From contig NZ_CANKXK010000004.1 in assembly GCF_947487605.1 (NCBI RefSeq), positions 240,551 to 304,550 on the forward strand: DNA of 64,000 nucleotides. The letters run 5' to 3'. Below are positions 53,883-63,720 of the stretch, piece by piece (the stretch's first letter is position 1; each line of letters begins with the position of its first letter). This DNA comes from an uncultured Algibacter sp. Its GTDB lineage: Bacteria; Bacteroidota; Bacteroidia; Flavobacteriales; Flavobacteriaceae. The notes under the pieces are model-generated. The model was not told where the DNA came from. It saw only the letters and a program-made list of their open reading frames with translations, and did not search any database. The translations under genes were made by a program, and so were the position numbers.

Positions 53883-54560
53883 ATGTTTAAGCACAAACAC
53901 CCATATCAACCATTCATACAACAAGACACTACAAAATTAATAGTTGGTACCTTGCCACCACCTCGCTTTTCTACTGGCAAACTTTTAAAGAAGGATGTGG
54001 ATTTCTGCTACGGAAGTTATTACAACTCACTTTGGTTGTTTATTGATAAAATTAATAATCTAAATTTAAGATATGATAATTCTCAAGAAGCTATTAATGA
54101 ACGAAAAGAGTTTTTAATCGAAAATAAAATAGGTGTTTGTGATATTGTTGAAAGTGCCGAACGCGATAAAATTGATGCATCCGATTTAGGGATGAAAAAC
54201 ATTAAGCTGCGTAATATTATAGGGTATATTAAGCAGTTTCCGAGTATTGAAACTATATTATTTACAGGAGGTAACAGTAAAAATGGACCAGAATATTTTT
54301 TTAGGAAGCATTTAAAGGAATATAATTTGAAGTTAGAATTGGTTTCTAACGAAGTTCCTAGAATACATAAATTTGCATTGTGTCACACTAAGGGCAGTCA
54401 AAGTATCTCAAGAATTGTCAAAACCGTTTCTTTAACTTCAGGTTCTGGTGCTGCTAATATTTCAATAAGTAGATTACCACTTTATAAACAACTAAAAGCT
54501 AAAAATCCTAATTTCAACACTTTCGATTTTCGCGTGATGCAGTATCGTGAATATTTTTAA
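53883..54560 (+). CDS. Uracil-DNA-glycosylase-superfamily protein
   Basis: The ATG at 53883 (MFKHKHPYQPFI) is preferred over a TTG at 53859; it gives 225 residues. Motif-like segments are LIVGTLPPPRFSTGK, FCYGSYYNSLWLFI and GVCDIVESAERDKIDASD, as in the mismatch-specific/hypoxanthine type (GTFP..., YYG...N.FW, D...S..R). The exact base specificity is not settled. No neighbours of DNA repair are seen. Confidence 0.75.
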   Translation: MFKHKHPYQPFIQQDTTKLIVGTLPPPRFSTGKLLKKDVDFCYGSYYNSLWLFIDKINNLNLRYDNSQEAINERKEFLIENKIGVCDIVESAERDKIDASDLGMKNIKLRNIIGYIKQFPSIETILFTGGNSKNGPEYFFRKHLKEYNLKLELVSNEVPRIHKFALCHTKGSQSISRIVKTVSLTSGSGAANISISRLPLYKQLKAKNPNFNTFDFRVMQYREYF

Positions 54561-54606
54561 AAAATAGACAGCTTTTTTGAATACTATCTTTCAAACTGTT
54601 TAATAC

Positions 54607-55083
54607 TTACTGATGATAAGCCGCATTATGTGCCAACGTGTTACCACAAGTGCTGCAATTGCCAGCAGATCCCGATCCGCCTAAACATCCATTTGAACAA
54701 GTATAGTGAAATACGCCAGATGCATTTTGAGATGAATTAGTAGTAGGTGTAAGAAATGGTCCAGCTGGAGGTGTGCTGTTGGGCTTATTATGGAAAGCAG
54801 CATTATGGACTAAAAGATTACCACAAGTTTTGCAATTTACTGCTGAGTCTGCACCTCCAGAACACCCTTTAATACAAGTATAATGAAAGACCTGTCCCGT
54901 CGAGCTTTGCGTAGTTTGAGTACTCGTATTATTTTGAGTAGTGGTACTAGGTGTAGTTACTATATTTTCAGTTTCGGTTGGTTTTATGGTGTTTTCTTTT
55001 TTCGGTTTAGTACTATCATTGCATGAATAAAAAGAAATGACCGAAGTTAATAAGAGTAGTGCAAGAATATTAAAGTATTTCAT
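54607..55083 (-). CDS. Lipoprotein with two Cys-rich repeats (candidate metal-binding)
   Basis: The 158-residue protein has a lipobox-type signal (ISFYSC), a Thr/Gln/Ser-rich spacer, and two copies of a 30-residue motif: FHYTC..GC.GG..SA.NC.TCGN.L.HNAA.H. Each has four cysteines and two or three histidines, suggesting a zinc-ribbon-like site. The same module occurs in other flavobacterial lipoproteins of unknown role. The protein is expected to face the periplasm or the surface. Confidence 0.7.
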   Translation of the reverse strand: MKYFNILALLLLTSVISFYSCNDSTKPKKENTIKPTETENIVTTPSTTTQNNTSTQTTQSSTGQVFHYTCIKGCSGGADSAVNCKTCGNLLVHNAAFHNKPNSTPPAGPFLTPTTNSSQNASGVFHYTCSNGCLGGSGSAGNCSTCGNTLAHNAAYHQ

Positions 55084-55175
55084 AGGTTTAATTTTAACAG
55101 GTCAGTTACAATAAGTTATTTTACATCTGCCTCTTAACGAAGATACATGAAATATTTAACAGTTTTATAAGGCTT

Positions 55176-56225
55176 TTAAGCTTCAGCATTAAAAAACACT
55201 TTGTAGTAATGCATTTTTTTTTCGTCGTCATAACCACGTTCTAAATATTCTTCAGAAGCATCTGGAGCATCTATATCGAGTTTTATTTGAATATTGGTGT
55301 CTAGCTTTATTTCGGTTTTAATTTTACGCTTTTCTTTGGTTACAACACGTTCGGCAACATCAAATTGATTTCGAATAACCAAATTTTGTTCACTTTCATA
55401 ATCTTTTTTGTAATCTTCAAATTGTCTTATGTGCTTTTCTTCATCAAAGACATCTTCTTTAAAAAGCTCAATATTTACCGTTTCATTTTCTTTAAAAAAA
55501 TCAATGGTTTTTGCTAAAAACGTATTCTGTTCTTGAGCGCCATAATTTGTTTTTAAAATTTCGGTAGAGAATTCTTTACAGAGTTCTATGTATTGTTGTG
55601 TGTGGTTATTAGCGTCATCGGCATATTTAATATTTAAAAACTGATTAATCCAATATTGTGCATCGTAACTATTATTATCGACACTTAGTATTATAGGGCC
55701 TTCAGTATCATTCTGATTTAAGATTAGGCAACCTTTATCTACTTTTTTCGAACTAATGCCTTTTTGTACTAAAACATCATAGCTTTTGTTTTCTAAATAA
55801 GTTTGAAAAAAGTTCACCTTATTTTCAATTTTAAAAATACCAATCGCATTTGTTGTCATATCTCCATATTCAATACCTTCAAAAAGAACCACCAAAACAT
55901 CGCCTGTTTTAATTTGTGCAGAAGTCGATTGCTCGTAAAGATGTGTTACAATATGCTTTGAAACTTCAATAAAAGCATCATGGTCTTTAAATATTTGTGT
56001 GGAGTAATTATTTATTTCGTTTAGTGCGATACTTGCATGATGGCTAAAACGATAACTCTGTACCTCACTACCAAATGGACGCAATAAAAAAGGAAGCATA
56101 AGGTCATAACTAGCTTCGTCGAAATCGACTAAATTCTCTGAGAATGCATTTTTAGTATCGTTAAACTTGTTACCAACTTTATGGATTATAAATTTAGAGA
56201 TGGAGGCGTTTTTTCTTGAAATCAT
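55176..56225 (-). CDS. Nucleoid-associated protein (NdpA/YejK family)
   Basis: The 349-residue protein matches the NdpA family: SKFIIHKVGNKFNDTKNAFS at the start, LMLPFLLRPFGSE, GDVLVVLFEGIEYG and GIFKIENK. Members of the family coat the nucleoid in E. coli; the function in Bacteroidota is not established. No signal peptide. It is alone between the Cys-rich and T9SS genes on the same strand. Confidence 0.88.
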   Translation of the reverse strand: MISRKNASISKFIIHKVGNKFNDTKNAFSENLVDFDEASYDLMLPFLLRPFGSEVQSYRFSHHASIALNEINNYSTQIFKDHDAFIEVSKHIVTHLYEQSTSAQIKTGDVLVVLFEGIEYGDMTTNAIGIFKIENKVNFFQTYLENKSYDVLVQKGISSKKVDKGCLILNQNDTEGPIILSVDNNSYDAQYWINQFLNIKYADDANNHTQQYIELCKEFSTEILKTNYGAQEQNTFLAKTIDFFKENETVNIELFKEDVFDEEKHIRQFEDYKKDYESEQNLVIRNQFDVAERVVTKEKRKIKTEIKLDTNIQIKLDIDAPDASEEYLERGYDDEKKMHYYKVFFNAEA

Positions 56226-56289
56226 TAGACAAATTTTAGAATTGCAATACTACTTATTTACGAGTAATTAATTGTTCTAAAATTTTAAA

Positions 56290-57456
56290 TTATTCTTTAA
56301 TGACTTTAAAAGTTGTAATTTGTTCTTGAGATATTACTTTAATAAAGTACATGCCATTTTTAAAATTATTTATGTTAAATGAGATGTATTGTGTGCCTTT
56401 ATTAATTTCTGATTTTGATAATTGTTTTCCTTCTGTATTATAAATTAATAGCTCACTATTTTCCTTAGTAGGGCTAGCAAGAGAAATATTCACAAAATCT
56501 TGAGTAGGATTTGGAAAAGTTTTTGCGTTTTCAAATTCAGTTTTATTTGTACTTAATGCTTTTTCACTCCAAAAATATTTGGTTTTAAAATTTTCGACCC
56601 AAGCAGAATTTATCCAATCGTAAAATATAATTTCATCCCATTGGTCATTGACGCCATGTGTATAAACACTTCTTGTAGATTTTACCCAGGAAGATGAGAT
56701 ATCATCCCAATCTTCATTCAAATTTTCATCTAATAGTGTGCCGTTGTAAGTGAAGGATTGTTTAGACGAATTTGTATAAGTATTTGCGATATTAGTTTCA
56801 GATAATATTTCTGTAACTAAAGAGCCATTATAAGTGTACGTGCTTTTAGAGTCTCCCATGATGTTCCAATCGTCAACGCCATTCCAAGAAAAAAACTCAT
56901 CTTTTGTTATTAAAGAGCCGTTAAAAGCGTGAGTTGAGCGTGTATCGTTGACCCAATCCACCATGTTAGAGTTCCATAGCTGTAAAATATTTTCGATAAC
57001 AAGATTATCTCCATTATAAGTTTTTAATTCTTGAGAAGAAAGAACCCAGTCTGTTGCATGCGTATAATTTGTTTTTATATCGTTATTACCATCTCCATCA
57101 TAGGAGTATTCTGATTTTGAAATGTTAACCCAAACCATGTTAATATTATCCCAGAATTTATAAATTTCTTGTGTTAAATCTAAATTCTCTCCTCCATAGG
57201 AAAAAATAAATAAATTAGAATTCCTCCAAAGGTTTGGGGTGTCTTCCTTAATAAATGTTATTGCACCAGAAAAGAAAGCATCATCAAATATATAGTTATA
57301 ATGGCTTCTCTGCAGCAGATACCAGTCATTAGTTAATATAGGATTATTCCATTGGAAGACCTGAAGGGAATCTATTTTGTATTCTTGTGATTTCACATTT
57401 TGTGAGTAAAATGTAAAGGCCAAATTAATTATTAAAAAAAATACAATGTTTTTCAT
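56290..57456 (-). CDS. T9SS type A sorting-domain protein with W-rich repeats
   Basis: The 388-residue exported protein has a signal peptide and a series of degenerate repeats with W(N/D)...W..S(R/K)S.Y(A/T)(F/Y)NGS (about 60-310). The C-terminal domain is of the T9SS type A kind (TFPNPTQDFVNISL, then LLIYNTEGKQL, FKNGMYFIKVI, TTFKVIKE), which directs secretion to the surface. The role of the repeats is unknown; they may form an adhesive or binding module. Confidence 0.9.
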   Translation of the reverse strand: MKNIVFFLIINLAFTFYSQNVKSQEYKIDSLQVFQWNNPILTNDWYLLQRSHYNYIFDDAFFSGAITFIKEDTPNLWRNSNLFIFSYGGENLDLTQEIYKFWDNINMVWVNISKSEYSYDGDGNNDIKTNYTHATDWVLSSQELKTYNGDNLVIENILQLWNSNMVDWVNDTRSTHAFNGSLITKDEFFSWNGVDDWNIMGDSKSTYTYNGSLVTEILSETNIANTYTNSSKQSFTYNGTLLDENLNEDWDDISSSWVKSTRSVYTHGVNDQWDEIIFYDWINSAWVENFKTKYFWSEKALSTNKTEFENAKTFPNPTQDFVNISLASPTKENSELLIYNTEGKQLSKSEINKGTQYISFNINNFKNGMYFIKVISQEQITTFKVIKE

Positions 57457-57535
57457 CTCTACTAGATTTAAAAAGTAGGCAAAACATAATGAGGAACTAT
57501 AAAAATATAATGTAAAGTCATTAATGAATGCTACA

Positions 57536-57567
57536 TATGTAACATTCTTTACAACGTATGTAACATT
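57536..57567. repeat. Paired direct repeats upstream of the T9SS gene
   Basis: TATGTAACATT occurs twice, 21 bp apart, 80-111 nt before the start codon of the T9SS-protein gene. Same-face spacing is usual for activator dimers. The binding protein is unknown. Confidence 0.4.
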
Positions 57568-57570
57568 TTA

Positions 57571-57607
57571 AAAAAAACGAGCGCCAAAACAATTTGCTTT
57601 GACGCTC
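57571..57607 (-). terminator. Terminator of the 810-residue lipoprotein gene
   Basis: On the minus strand GAGCGTCAAA pairs with TTTGGCGCTC (plus positions 57598-57607 and 57579-57588), with a G-U wobble that favours the minus-strand RNA, and is followed by a run of T (57577-57571). Confidence 0.8.
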
Positions 57608-57805
57608 TAGATTCGAGGACTTGGGTTTTTAATAGATACTAGCAATTTATTATGAAGGTCACAAATTGAATGTGTCCTTTATGGAAAAATTAATTATCTG
57701 TAAAGTGTATTTTGTTTGATTTGAAATTGAATGTAAATAATTGATTAATAGCTGGATTAAAGATAGAAATTAGTTTCTAATAAGCAAATATGTTATCGCT
57801 GTATT

Positions 57806-60238
57806 TTAATTTATTTGATACAGTATAACCGAGTTGCTTTCACCTTTTGTTACAAATTCTAGATTTCTATCGGTATCAATATTATCTATATCGATAGCTG
57901 AATTTCCATAAACAGGAAAGTTAGGCAATAACTTAGTCTGACTATCGTATAGAAATACTTTTTGAGTTTGCAAATCGGTAGTGGTTACATAAATTTTATC
58001 ATTTATATAAAATAATTGTGGCGCAATGTAATTGCCATAATCTATTTCAACAGATTTATTTCTAATGGAAAGTTTGTTTTCAGATTGCGTAACTAAAGTC
58101 TTGGAAGAACTTGTGATATGATGATTCGAAGAAAGGTTTAAATTTTGAATTGCAGCGTTTCCTCGAGCGTCTATAGTAACAAGTTTACCATCTTTAGAAG
58201 TCGTTGTGAATTTGTTGGTGTATAGATAAATCGCTTCAGTAGAGTAAGAGCTATTGGTTTTTGGGGTTACTCTGTTTTTTCCTGTACGATCTAAAATATA
58301 AAGTTTAGTATCTGTTTTTATGGTTATATAATCTTTACTGCCAATTCTAAAATGTTGAGGTTGATGATTTATTATACCATTTGCCGACTTAAATTTGAAT
58401 CCAGATACTATTTTGGCTTTGGTATTGTACATTAATACATTCTTGCCTTGTGTTACCAATAGTCTGTAATTCTTCTTTTTATCATAGTCAAATACCGAAA
58501 GAGGTTGTGTTATTTCGTCGTTAAATTTAGCTGGGAATGGCGCAACATCATTTCCGTTTCTATCTAAAACATATATTCGATTTGGAGTAGCAAAAACCAA
58601 TTGCAACCTGCCGTTTTTGTAAATATCAATCTGATTTATTTTACCCAGAACAGCACCATGCAAACGTTTTTTCCAAAGAATTTTACCTTGATTTGAAATC
58701 AAGTATAAATTGTTGTTTATATCTTGAACAACAATTTCCTTTTGCTTTGTAATATGATTTTTAACGAATTGTGGATTAGTAAGCAATTCATTTTCTAACT
58801 TGATGCTAAATTCTTCAGATATTGAATGCTCTAGAGCTCTAGTTTTACTTTTATTGATAATACCGTTTACATGAGCGAAATTAGTATCATACACAAACTG
58901 AAGCCCCGAAACCTTATAATTAGTCAGATTAATATTTAAGTTTTCAGTGAAATTGTTTTTTATTACATTTTCGAGTGTTGATGGGTTCATTATAAGCATC
59001 ATCGAAGAGGCATCACTTAGTTCGCTTTTTATATCTTTAAAGTAATTACGTCCGCTAAGTGTGGTTTTGTTTTGGTAATTAGCTATAATGTTTTGCGTCA
59101 TTTCCATATCTGTTGAAAACACAAAAAAGTTATCAAGTAAACAGTAATTGGTAAAGTTTGTTGAACTAATAAATGGCTTAAAATTTTGAGCGAACAATCC
59201 TGAATTACTAAAATTATAAATAGTTACTTGTCGGTAAGTGTCAATTTCATTTTGTTGAGCCAATAAGGCGTCTTTAGTTGCAATGGCATCAATAGAATGC
59301 AATACAACTGCTCTATTTTTAGATTCATAAATAACACCAACTTCAACTATATTATCAAAAAGCGAGGTAGATTCAAATATAGAATCGTTGTGATTGAATT
59401 TAGCTAAATTATTCTGAAAAACCTCATAATTATCAAAAGTGATACTCATAAAACCGTCACTGTTTGATGGTGTTACATGTTGAATTTGATTTTCTTGCGG
59501 AGTCGTATTTTTGAAGACGTTTATCAAGCTTTTACTTGAATCTGTCGCTTTAGTAATGCCACTTAAAACTATTTTATTTTGATTAATATCAGTATCTAAA
59601 GCAATATAGTTTGTAAAGCTATGAAGCGGTATGGTGTTGTCTATAAAAAATGATTTAATTAAGTCGCTATTAGGTTTAATAATAACTGATAGTGTTTTAT
59701 TATTATCTGTGGTACTATAGGTTTTTTCAAGAAGTTCATTCAAATTAACTTTTTCAAAAGCACCATCAATTATTGATTTTGAAGACGATGCTATAAAAAT
59801 ACTATCTATAATTGTGCTATAAAAAACAACGTTGTTTAATGTAGATTTTACAATAGTTCTATTATCATATTTAAGTGTTTCTTCAATATAGTTTGAGACA
59901 GAATCTTTTTGAAATAACTGCGCATGATGTTTTGTAACTAGCGAAAATTCTAAACTATCTTGTTCAGATTTATTTATTCCTATTAATACATTTCCAGTAG
60001 GTTTTAATAAAGAAGTGCATGTTAATTTAGACTCTAATGATTTAAAAGAATTAGATTTTAAAAAATGAGATAAAAAATCATTATTATATATACTGCTTTT
60101 TAAACTTTCGAGATTATTAGTTTTTATAATAACAGAGCAGCTTTCTGGAATAAAATGTATCAATTTAGAACGATTTGTTTTAGAATTAGAGCAGCCTAAA
60201 AGAGTAGTAGCTAATAGTATAAAACAAAGAAAGCGCAT
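57806..60238 (-). CDS. Large lipoprotein: DUF3352-like N-terminus and beta-propeller-like C-terminus
   Basis: The 810-residue protein has a lipobox LLGC and ends in a series of short blades like a PQQ propeller (ILWKKRLHGAVLGKINQIDIY, RIYVLDRNGND, LYILDRTGKNRV, KLVTIDARGNA, ending LEFVTKGESNSVILYQ). The first 480 residues resemble DUF3352 in parts (FIPESCSVIIKTNNLESL). It is directly downstream of rnhB (43 nt). Role unknown; probably at the outer membrane. A -7 box (TAGGTTTG, minus, 60264-60257) lies 18 nt before the start. Confidence 0.7.
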   Translation of the reverse strand: MRFLCFILLATTLLGCSNSKTNRSKLIHFIPESCSVIIKTNNLESLKSSIYNNDFLSHFLKSNSFKSLESKLTCTSLLKPTGNVLIGINKSEQDSLEFSLVTKHHAQLFQKDSVSNYIEETLKYDNRTIVKSTLNNVVFYSTIIDSIFIASSSKSIIDGAFEKVNLNELLEKTYSTTDNNKTLSVIIKPNSDLIKSFFIDNTIPLHSFTNYIALDTDINQNKIVLSGITKATDSSKSLINVFKNTTPQENQIQHVTPSNSDGFMSITFDNYEVFQNNLAKFNHNDSIFESTSLFDNIVEVGVIYESKNRAVVLHSIDAIATKDALLAQQNEIDTYRQVTIYNFSNSGLFAQNFKPFISSTNFTNYCLLDNFFVFSTDMEMTQNIIANYQNKTTLSGRNYFKDIKSELSDASSMMLIMNPSTLENVIKNNFTENLNINLTNYKVSGLQFVYDTNFAHVNGIINKSKTRALEHSISEEFSIKLENELLTNPQFVKNHITKQKEIVVQDINNNLYLISNQGKILWKKRLHGAVLGKINQIDIYKNGRLQLVFATPNRIYVLDRNGNDVAPFPAKFNDEITQPLSVFDYDKKKNYRLLVTQGKNVLMYNTKAKIVSGFKFKSANGIINHQPQHFRIGSKDYITIKTDTKLYILDRTGKNRVTPKTNSSYSTEAIYLYTNKFTTTSKDGKLVTIDARGNAAIQNLNLSSNHHITSSSKTLVTQSENKLSIRNKSVEIDYGNYIAPQLFYINDKIYVTTTDLQTQKVFLYDSQTKLLPNFPVYGNSAIDIDNIDTDRNLEFVTKGESNSVILYQIN

Positions 60239-60281
60239 AGGGTAATTTAGTTTTTACAAACCTAGTACATTTTTTACTCTT

Positions 60282-60881
60282 TTAAAACTCCAAAGCCAAT
60301 TGTTCTGGTAGTAATTTAAAGGATTTTCTGTGATACTTTGTAACCCCAAATTCTTTAATAGCTTCGCGATGTTCTTTGGTAGGATAGCCCTTATTTTGTT
60401 TCCAATTATACATTGGGAATTCCTCATGAATTCTTTCCATATAATTATCCCTGTAAGTTTTTGCTAAAATCGAAGCTGCTGCAATGCTTAAAAATTTAGA
60501 ATCACCCTTAATAATAGTTTCGAAAGGAATATTTTTATAAGGCTTAAAATGATTGCCATCCACAATTATAAATTCTGGCGTTGTTTGTAATTGATTAATA
60601 GATTGATGCATCGCCAAAATTGAGGCATTAAGAATATTGATTTTATCAATTTCTTCTTGAAATATATGCGCGACAGCAAAGCTTAAAGCTTGTTCTTCAA
60701 TTATAGGCTTTAATGAATGCCGCTTCTTTTTACTAAGTTGTTTAGAATCGTTTAATATTTTGTTTTTAAAACCCTTTGGCAATATAACCGCGGCGGCTGT
60801 TACTGGGCCTGCTAGACAGCCTCTTCCAGCTTCATCCGTGCCGCATTCAAGTTCAAATTCAGAATATCTTAATAATAACAT
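60282..60881 (-). CDS. rnhB: Ribonuclease HII
   Basis: The 199-residue protein has the RNase HII motif [15 protein letters not shown] with the catalytic DE, the second acidic site in FIIVDGNHF, and a late [12 protein letters not shown]. It removes RNA from RNA-DNA hybrids and single ribonucleotides. It is the first gene of the pair with the large lipoprotein. Confidence 0.97.
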   Translation of the reverse strand: MLLLRYSEFELECGTDEAGRGCLAGPVTAAAVILPKGFKNKILNDSKQLSKKKRHSLKPIIEEQALSFAVAHIFQEEIDKINILNASILAMHQSINQLQTTPEFIIVDGNHFKPYKNIPFETIIKGDSKFLSIAAASILAKTYRDNYMERIHEEFPMYNWKQNKGYPTKEHREAIKEFGVTKYHRKSFKLLPEQLALEF

Positions 60882-61191
60882 ACGAGCAAAATATTATCAA
60901 ATCTATAATTTTATCCAGAAATTATTATGCGTACATAAAATATTTATATCAAAAATTGAGAATAATACAAAAGACATTATTGAATTATTAATATAATTAA
61001 TACAATTCAATAAAATTATTAAAAAATTACAATAAAAATTACCAATTTAATAATATGAAAAATATGCATCTGATTTTATAATCGTTTTTTTAATATTATT
61101 TTTTGGTTTTTTAAGATAATATTAAGATGTTTGTCACTGACTAACTCAAAATAAATATTTAAACATCCTATTTTTTAGGGTGATAATAGAT

Positions 61192-61217
61192 AAAGCCAGT
61201 AAAATTTTACTGGCTTT
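61192..61217 (+). terminator. Orphan palindromic terminator
   Basis: AAAGCCAGTAAAA pairs directly with TTTTACTGGCTTT, then CTTTATTTT. The stem is 13 bp, with the innermost A/T bases forming the loop in practice. There is no upstream coding gene on the plus strand. Confidence 0.65.
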
Positions 61218-61259
61218 CTTTATTTTAAAATAATTCACTTCACTTAGCGTTCAAATAAT

Positions 61260-61267
61260 TACTTTTG
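61260..61267 (+). promoter_or_regulatory. -7 promoter box for the porin gene
   Basis: TACTTTTG matches TANNTTTG and lies 48 nt before the start codon at 61316. A -33 TTG is not seen at the usual distance. Confidence 0.45.
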
Positions 61268-61315
61268 TCACCTAAATAAAATTATCTAAATTAAAAATCA
61301 AAAGGCATACAATTG

Positions 61316-63301
61316 ATGAAGAAAATAATTCTGACTTCCATTTTTATGTGTTGCTTAAATATTTTGTTTGCTCAAGATAGACCAACGAGACTATCTCAAA
61401 ATTTAGGAGAATTAAATATTCAAGATACCCTTAGTGGTAAATCAAGTAGAAGTACCGGAATTAAAAATATTAAGAACTCAAAAGCAAAAATAGAAGACTA
61501 CCTAATAATTTCTCATAAGAACGACACCACTTATGTAGACACTACACTTACTATTCAAAAAGAGTATAAATATAATTATTTGCGTCGCGATAATTTTGGC
61601 TTAATGCCTTTTTCTAATTTAGGACAAACTTATAATACCTTAACCTATAATTTTCAAAACACCCTTTTAAGACCAAATTTTGGTGCTAGGGCGCGACATT
61701 TTAATTATATGGAAATTGAAGATATCAACTATTATAGAGTCCCAACACCTTTAACCGAATTGTTTTTTAAAACAGCTTTTGAGCAAGGGCAATTAGTAGA
61801 TTCCTTTTTTACGGTAAATACGTCGCCTCAATTTAATTTTTCAATTGCTTATAAAGGCCTAAGGTCTCTTGGTAACTATCAGCATTTATTAACAAGTACA
61901 GGAAATTTTAGATTTACCACTAATTATTTAACCAAAAATAAACGCTATTCAGTAAGAGCTCACATGGTTACTCAAGATTTGTTAAACCAAGAGAATGGTG
62001 GATTACAAGACGGAAGTGTTGTAGATTTTGAATCTGGCACAGAAGAGTTTTTAGATCGTTCTATTTTAGAAGTTAACTTCGAAAACGCAGAAAGTGTTTT
62101 AAAAGGCAAACGATTTCATTTAGAACATAACTATAAGATTATCAAGAAAAAAGATTCATTATCTAAAAATAAATTGAGTATTGGACATATTATGTCATTT
62201 GAAGATAAATTTTTTGAGTACGATCAGTCTTCTGCTGCAATTAGTTTTTTTGGAGAAGCTACCAAAAGTTCTTCACTAAAAGATAAAGTAACATTAGAAA
62301 ATTTTTATAACCAATTGCAATTAAATTATAGTAATAATATTATTGGCGATTTACAATTTAACGCAAGTCATAATAATTACAATTACGGTTACAATAAATT
62401 AGTAGTTGTAGGTAACACGACAATAACAAATAGACTAAAGGGAGATATCTTCTCAGCAGGCGGAAAATATTTAAAGCAATTTAAAAAATTCGAACTTCAA
62501 GGAGAATTGGGCTTAAATATATCAGGAGATTTCGATGGTAATTTTCTAAAAGCTAGGGCTAAGTTTAAACTCAATGAAGAGGTTTTTGCCCAAGCATCAA
62601 TAAATCATAGCTCAAAAGCACCTAATTATAATATGTTGCTAAACCAAAGTGTCTATTCAAATTATAATTGGCAAAACAATTTCAATAATACCGAAACGCA
62701 ACAATTAGCATTTCAGGTAAAATATAAAGACCTAGCAGATATAACAATAGATTATTCTACAATAAGCGACTACGCCTATTTTAAAATAGATGATTCGAGC
62801 ATCACAAATGAAAACCCAAACCCAATAAAGCCTTTTCAAACCTCTAACTCCATAAACTATTTAAGAGTTAAATTAGCTAATGAAATTAAATACGGAAAGT
62901 TTGCTTTAAACAATACCATACTATATCAAAATGTTCAAGAAGATAATAATGTATTTAATGTCCCAGAGCTAACCACTCGTAATACATTATATTATTCCAC
63001 GCATATGTTTAAAAAAGCAATGTATCTGCAAACAGGAATAACATTCAATTACTTTACAAGCTATTATATGAATGCTTATAATCCCTTACTTGCCGAGTTT
63101 TATGTTCAAACAGATAGAGAATTTGGAGATTTTCCGCGTCTAGATTTCTTTATAAATGCTAAAATTCGTCAAACAAGAATTTATTTAAAAGCAGAACATT
63201 TCAATGCAGCCTTTACTGGGTACAATTATTTTTCAGCACCCAATAATCCATACAGAGATTTCTCAGTACGTTTTGGTGTAGTGTGGAATTTCTTTCTCTA
63301 G
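61316..63301 (+). CDS. Putative porin (Porin_10-like outer-membrane barrel)
   Basis: The ATG at 61316 is preferred over a TTG at 61313; it gives 661 residues. A signal peptide (IILTSIFMCCLNILFAQ) is followed by a region with DNFGLMPFSNLGQTYNTL and GARARHFNYMEIEDINYYRV, typical of the Bacteroidota putative porin family, and many beta strands ending in SVRFGVVWNFFL with a terminal Phe. It probably forms an outer-membrane channel; the substrate is unknown. Confidence 0.88.
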   Translation: MKKIILTSIFMCCLNILFAQDRPTRLSQNLGELNIQDTLSGKSSRSTGIKNIKNSKAKIEDYLIISHKNDTTYVDTTLTIQKEYKYNYLRRDNFGLMPFSNLGQTYNTLTYNFQNTLLRPNFGARARHFNYMEIEDINYYRVPTPLTELFFKTAFEQGQLVDSFFTVNTSPQFNFSIAYKGLRSLGNYQHLLTSTGNFRFTTNYLTKNKRYSVRAHMVTQDLLNQENGGLQDGSVVDFESGTEEFLDRSILEVNFENAESVLKGKRFHLEHNYKIIKKKDSLSKNKLSIGHIMSFEDKFFEYDQSSAAISFFGEATKSSSLKDKVTLENFYNQLQLNYSNNIIGDLQFNASHNNYNYGYNKLVVVGNTTITNRLKGDIFSAGGKYLKQFKKFELQGELGLNISGDFDGNFLKARAKFKLNEEVFAQASINHSSKAPNYNMLLNQSVYSNYNWQNNFNNTETQQLAFQVKYKDLADITIDYSTISDYAYFKIDDSSITNENPNPIKPFQTSNSINYLRVKLANEIKYGKFALNNTILYQNVQEDNNVFNVPELTTRNTLYYSTHMFKKAMYLQTGITFNYFTSYYMNAYNPLLAEFYVQTDREFGDFPRLDFFINAKIRQTRIYLKAEHFNAAFTGYNYFSAPNNPYRDFSVRFGVVWNFFL

Positions 63302-63710
63302 TATATTTACTTTTTATAATTTTAATTATGGTCTTCCCTTTCTAAGGTTGGTTTATGCTTGAGTTTATCCTGAGCGTAGTCGAAGGGTTCCAAATCCTCG
63401 TCCCTGCTTCGTTGTGCTGTGTGCTTTCTACTACTATCTCTAAAGCGGGGTGTATTTGTATTGTTTATATTTTAAATCAACTAAGAAGTTAGTTAACATA
63501 TTGGTTTATTCATTAAGTTTAAAGAAGCCATCATTCCAATCACAGTTTATATGTTTTAGTGTCGTTTCGTTCTACATTCCTCGCCCCTGTATTTAGTATT
63601 TAGTCACCTATTAGGTTTCAACCAGCAATAAAGTTAATAAGATTAGTTGTTATAAAGTACAGAAAACAAGGGGTTTAAGAGAGGGATAAAAAAAAGTAAA
63701 AAAAAAGATT
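63302..63710. other. Gene-free spacer upstream of rRNA promoter region
   Basis: No supported gene. Contains the dispersed repeat GAGTTTATCCTGAGCGTAG starting at 63361 (a decayed relative is at 49490), a poorly structured GC-richer patch (63391-63460), and an A-rich stretch before the first promoter. Confidence 0.6.
63358..63390. repeat. Dispersed intergenic repeat unit
   Basis: CTTGAGTTTATCCTGAGCG then TAGTCGAAGGGTTC is a unit I recall as common in flavobacterial genomes; a decayed copy is at 49487-49516. It lies just downstream of the porin gene. Confidence 0.6.
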
Positions 63711-63720
63711 AAAAAAGGTA

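Larger units (their letters stand above)
57457..57805. other. 349-nt spacer with direct repeats and a terminator
   Basis: The gap between the 810-residue lipoprotein gene and the T9SS gene holds two copies of TATGTAACATT (57536-57546 and 57557-57567, 21 bp apart) upstream of the T9SS gene, a minus-strand terminator (57571-57607), and no open frame. The direct repeat spacing of two helical turns suggests a regulator site. Confidence 0.55.
60882..61315. other. 434-nt AT-rich spacer between divergent genes with an orphan terminator
   Basis: No open frame of note is present. A perfect 26-bp palindrome at 61192-61217 (AAAGCCAGTAAAA and its inverse), followed by a T-rich stretch, looks like a plus-strand terminator although no gene precedes it on that strand. 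A short RNA transcribed from this spacer is possible. A -7 box for the porin gene is at 61260. Confidence 0.5.
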
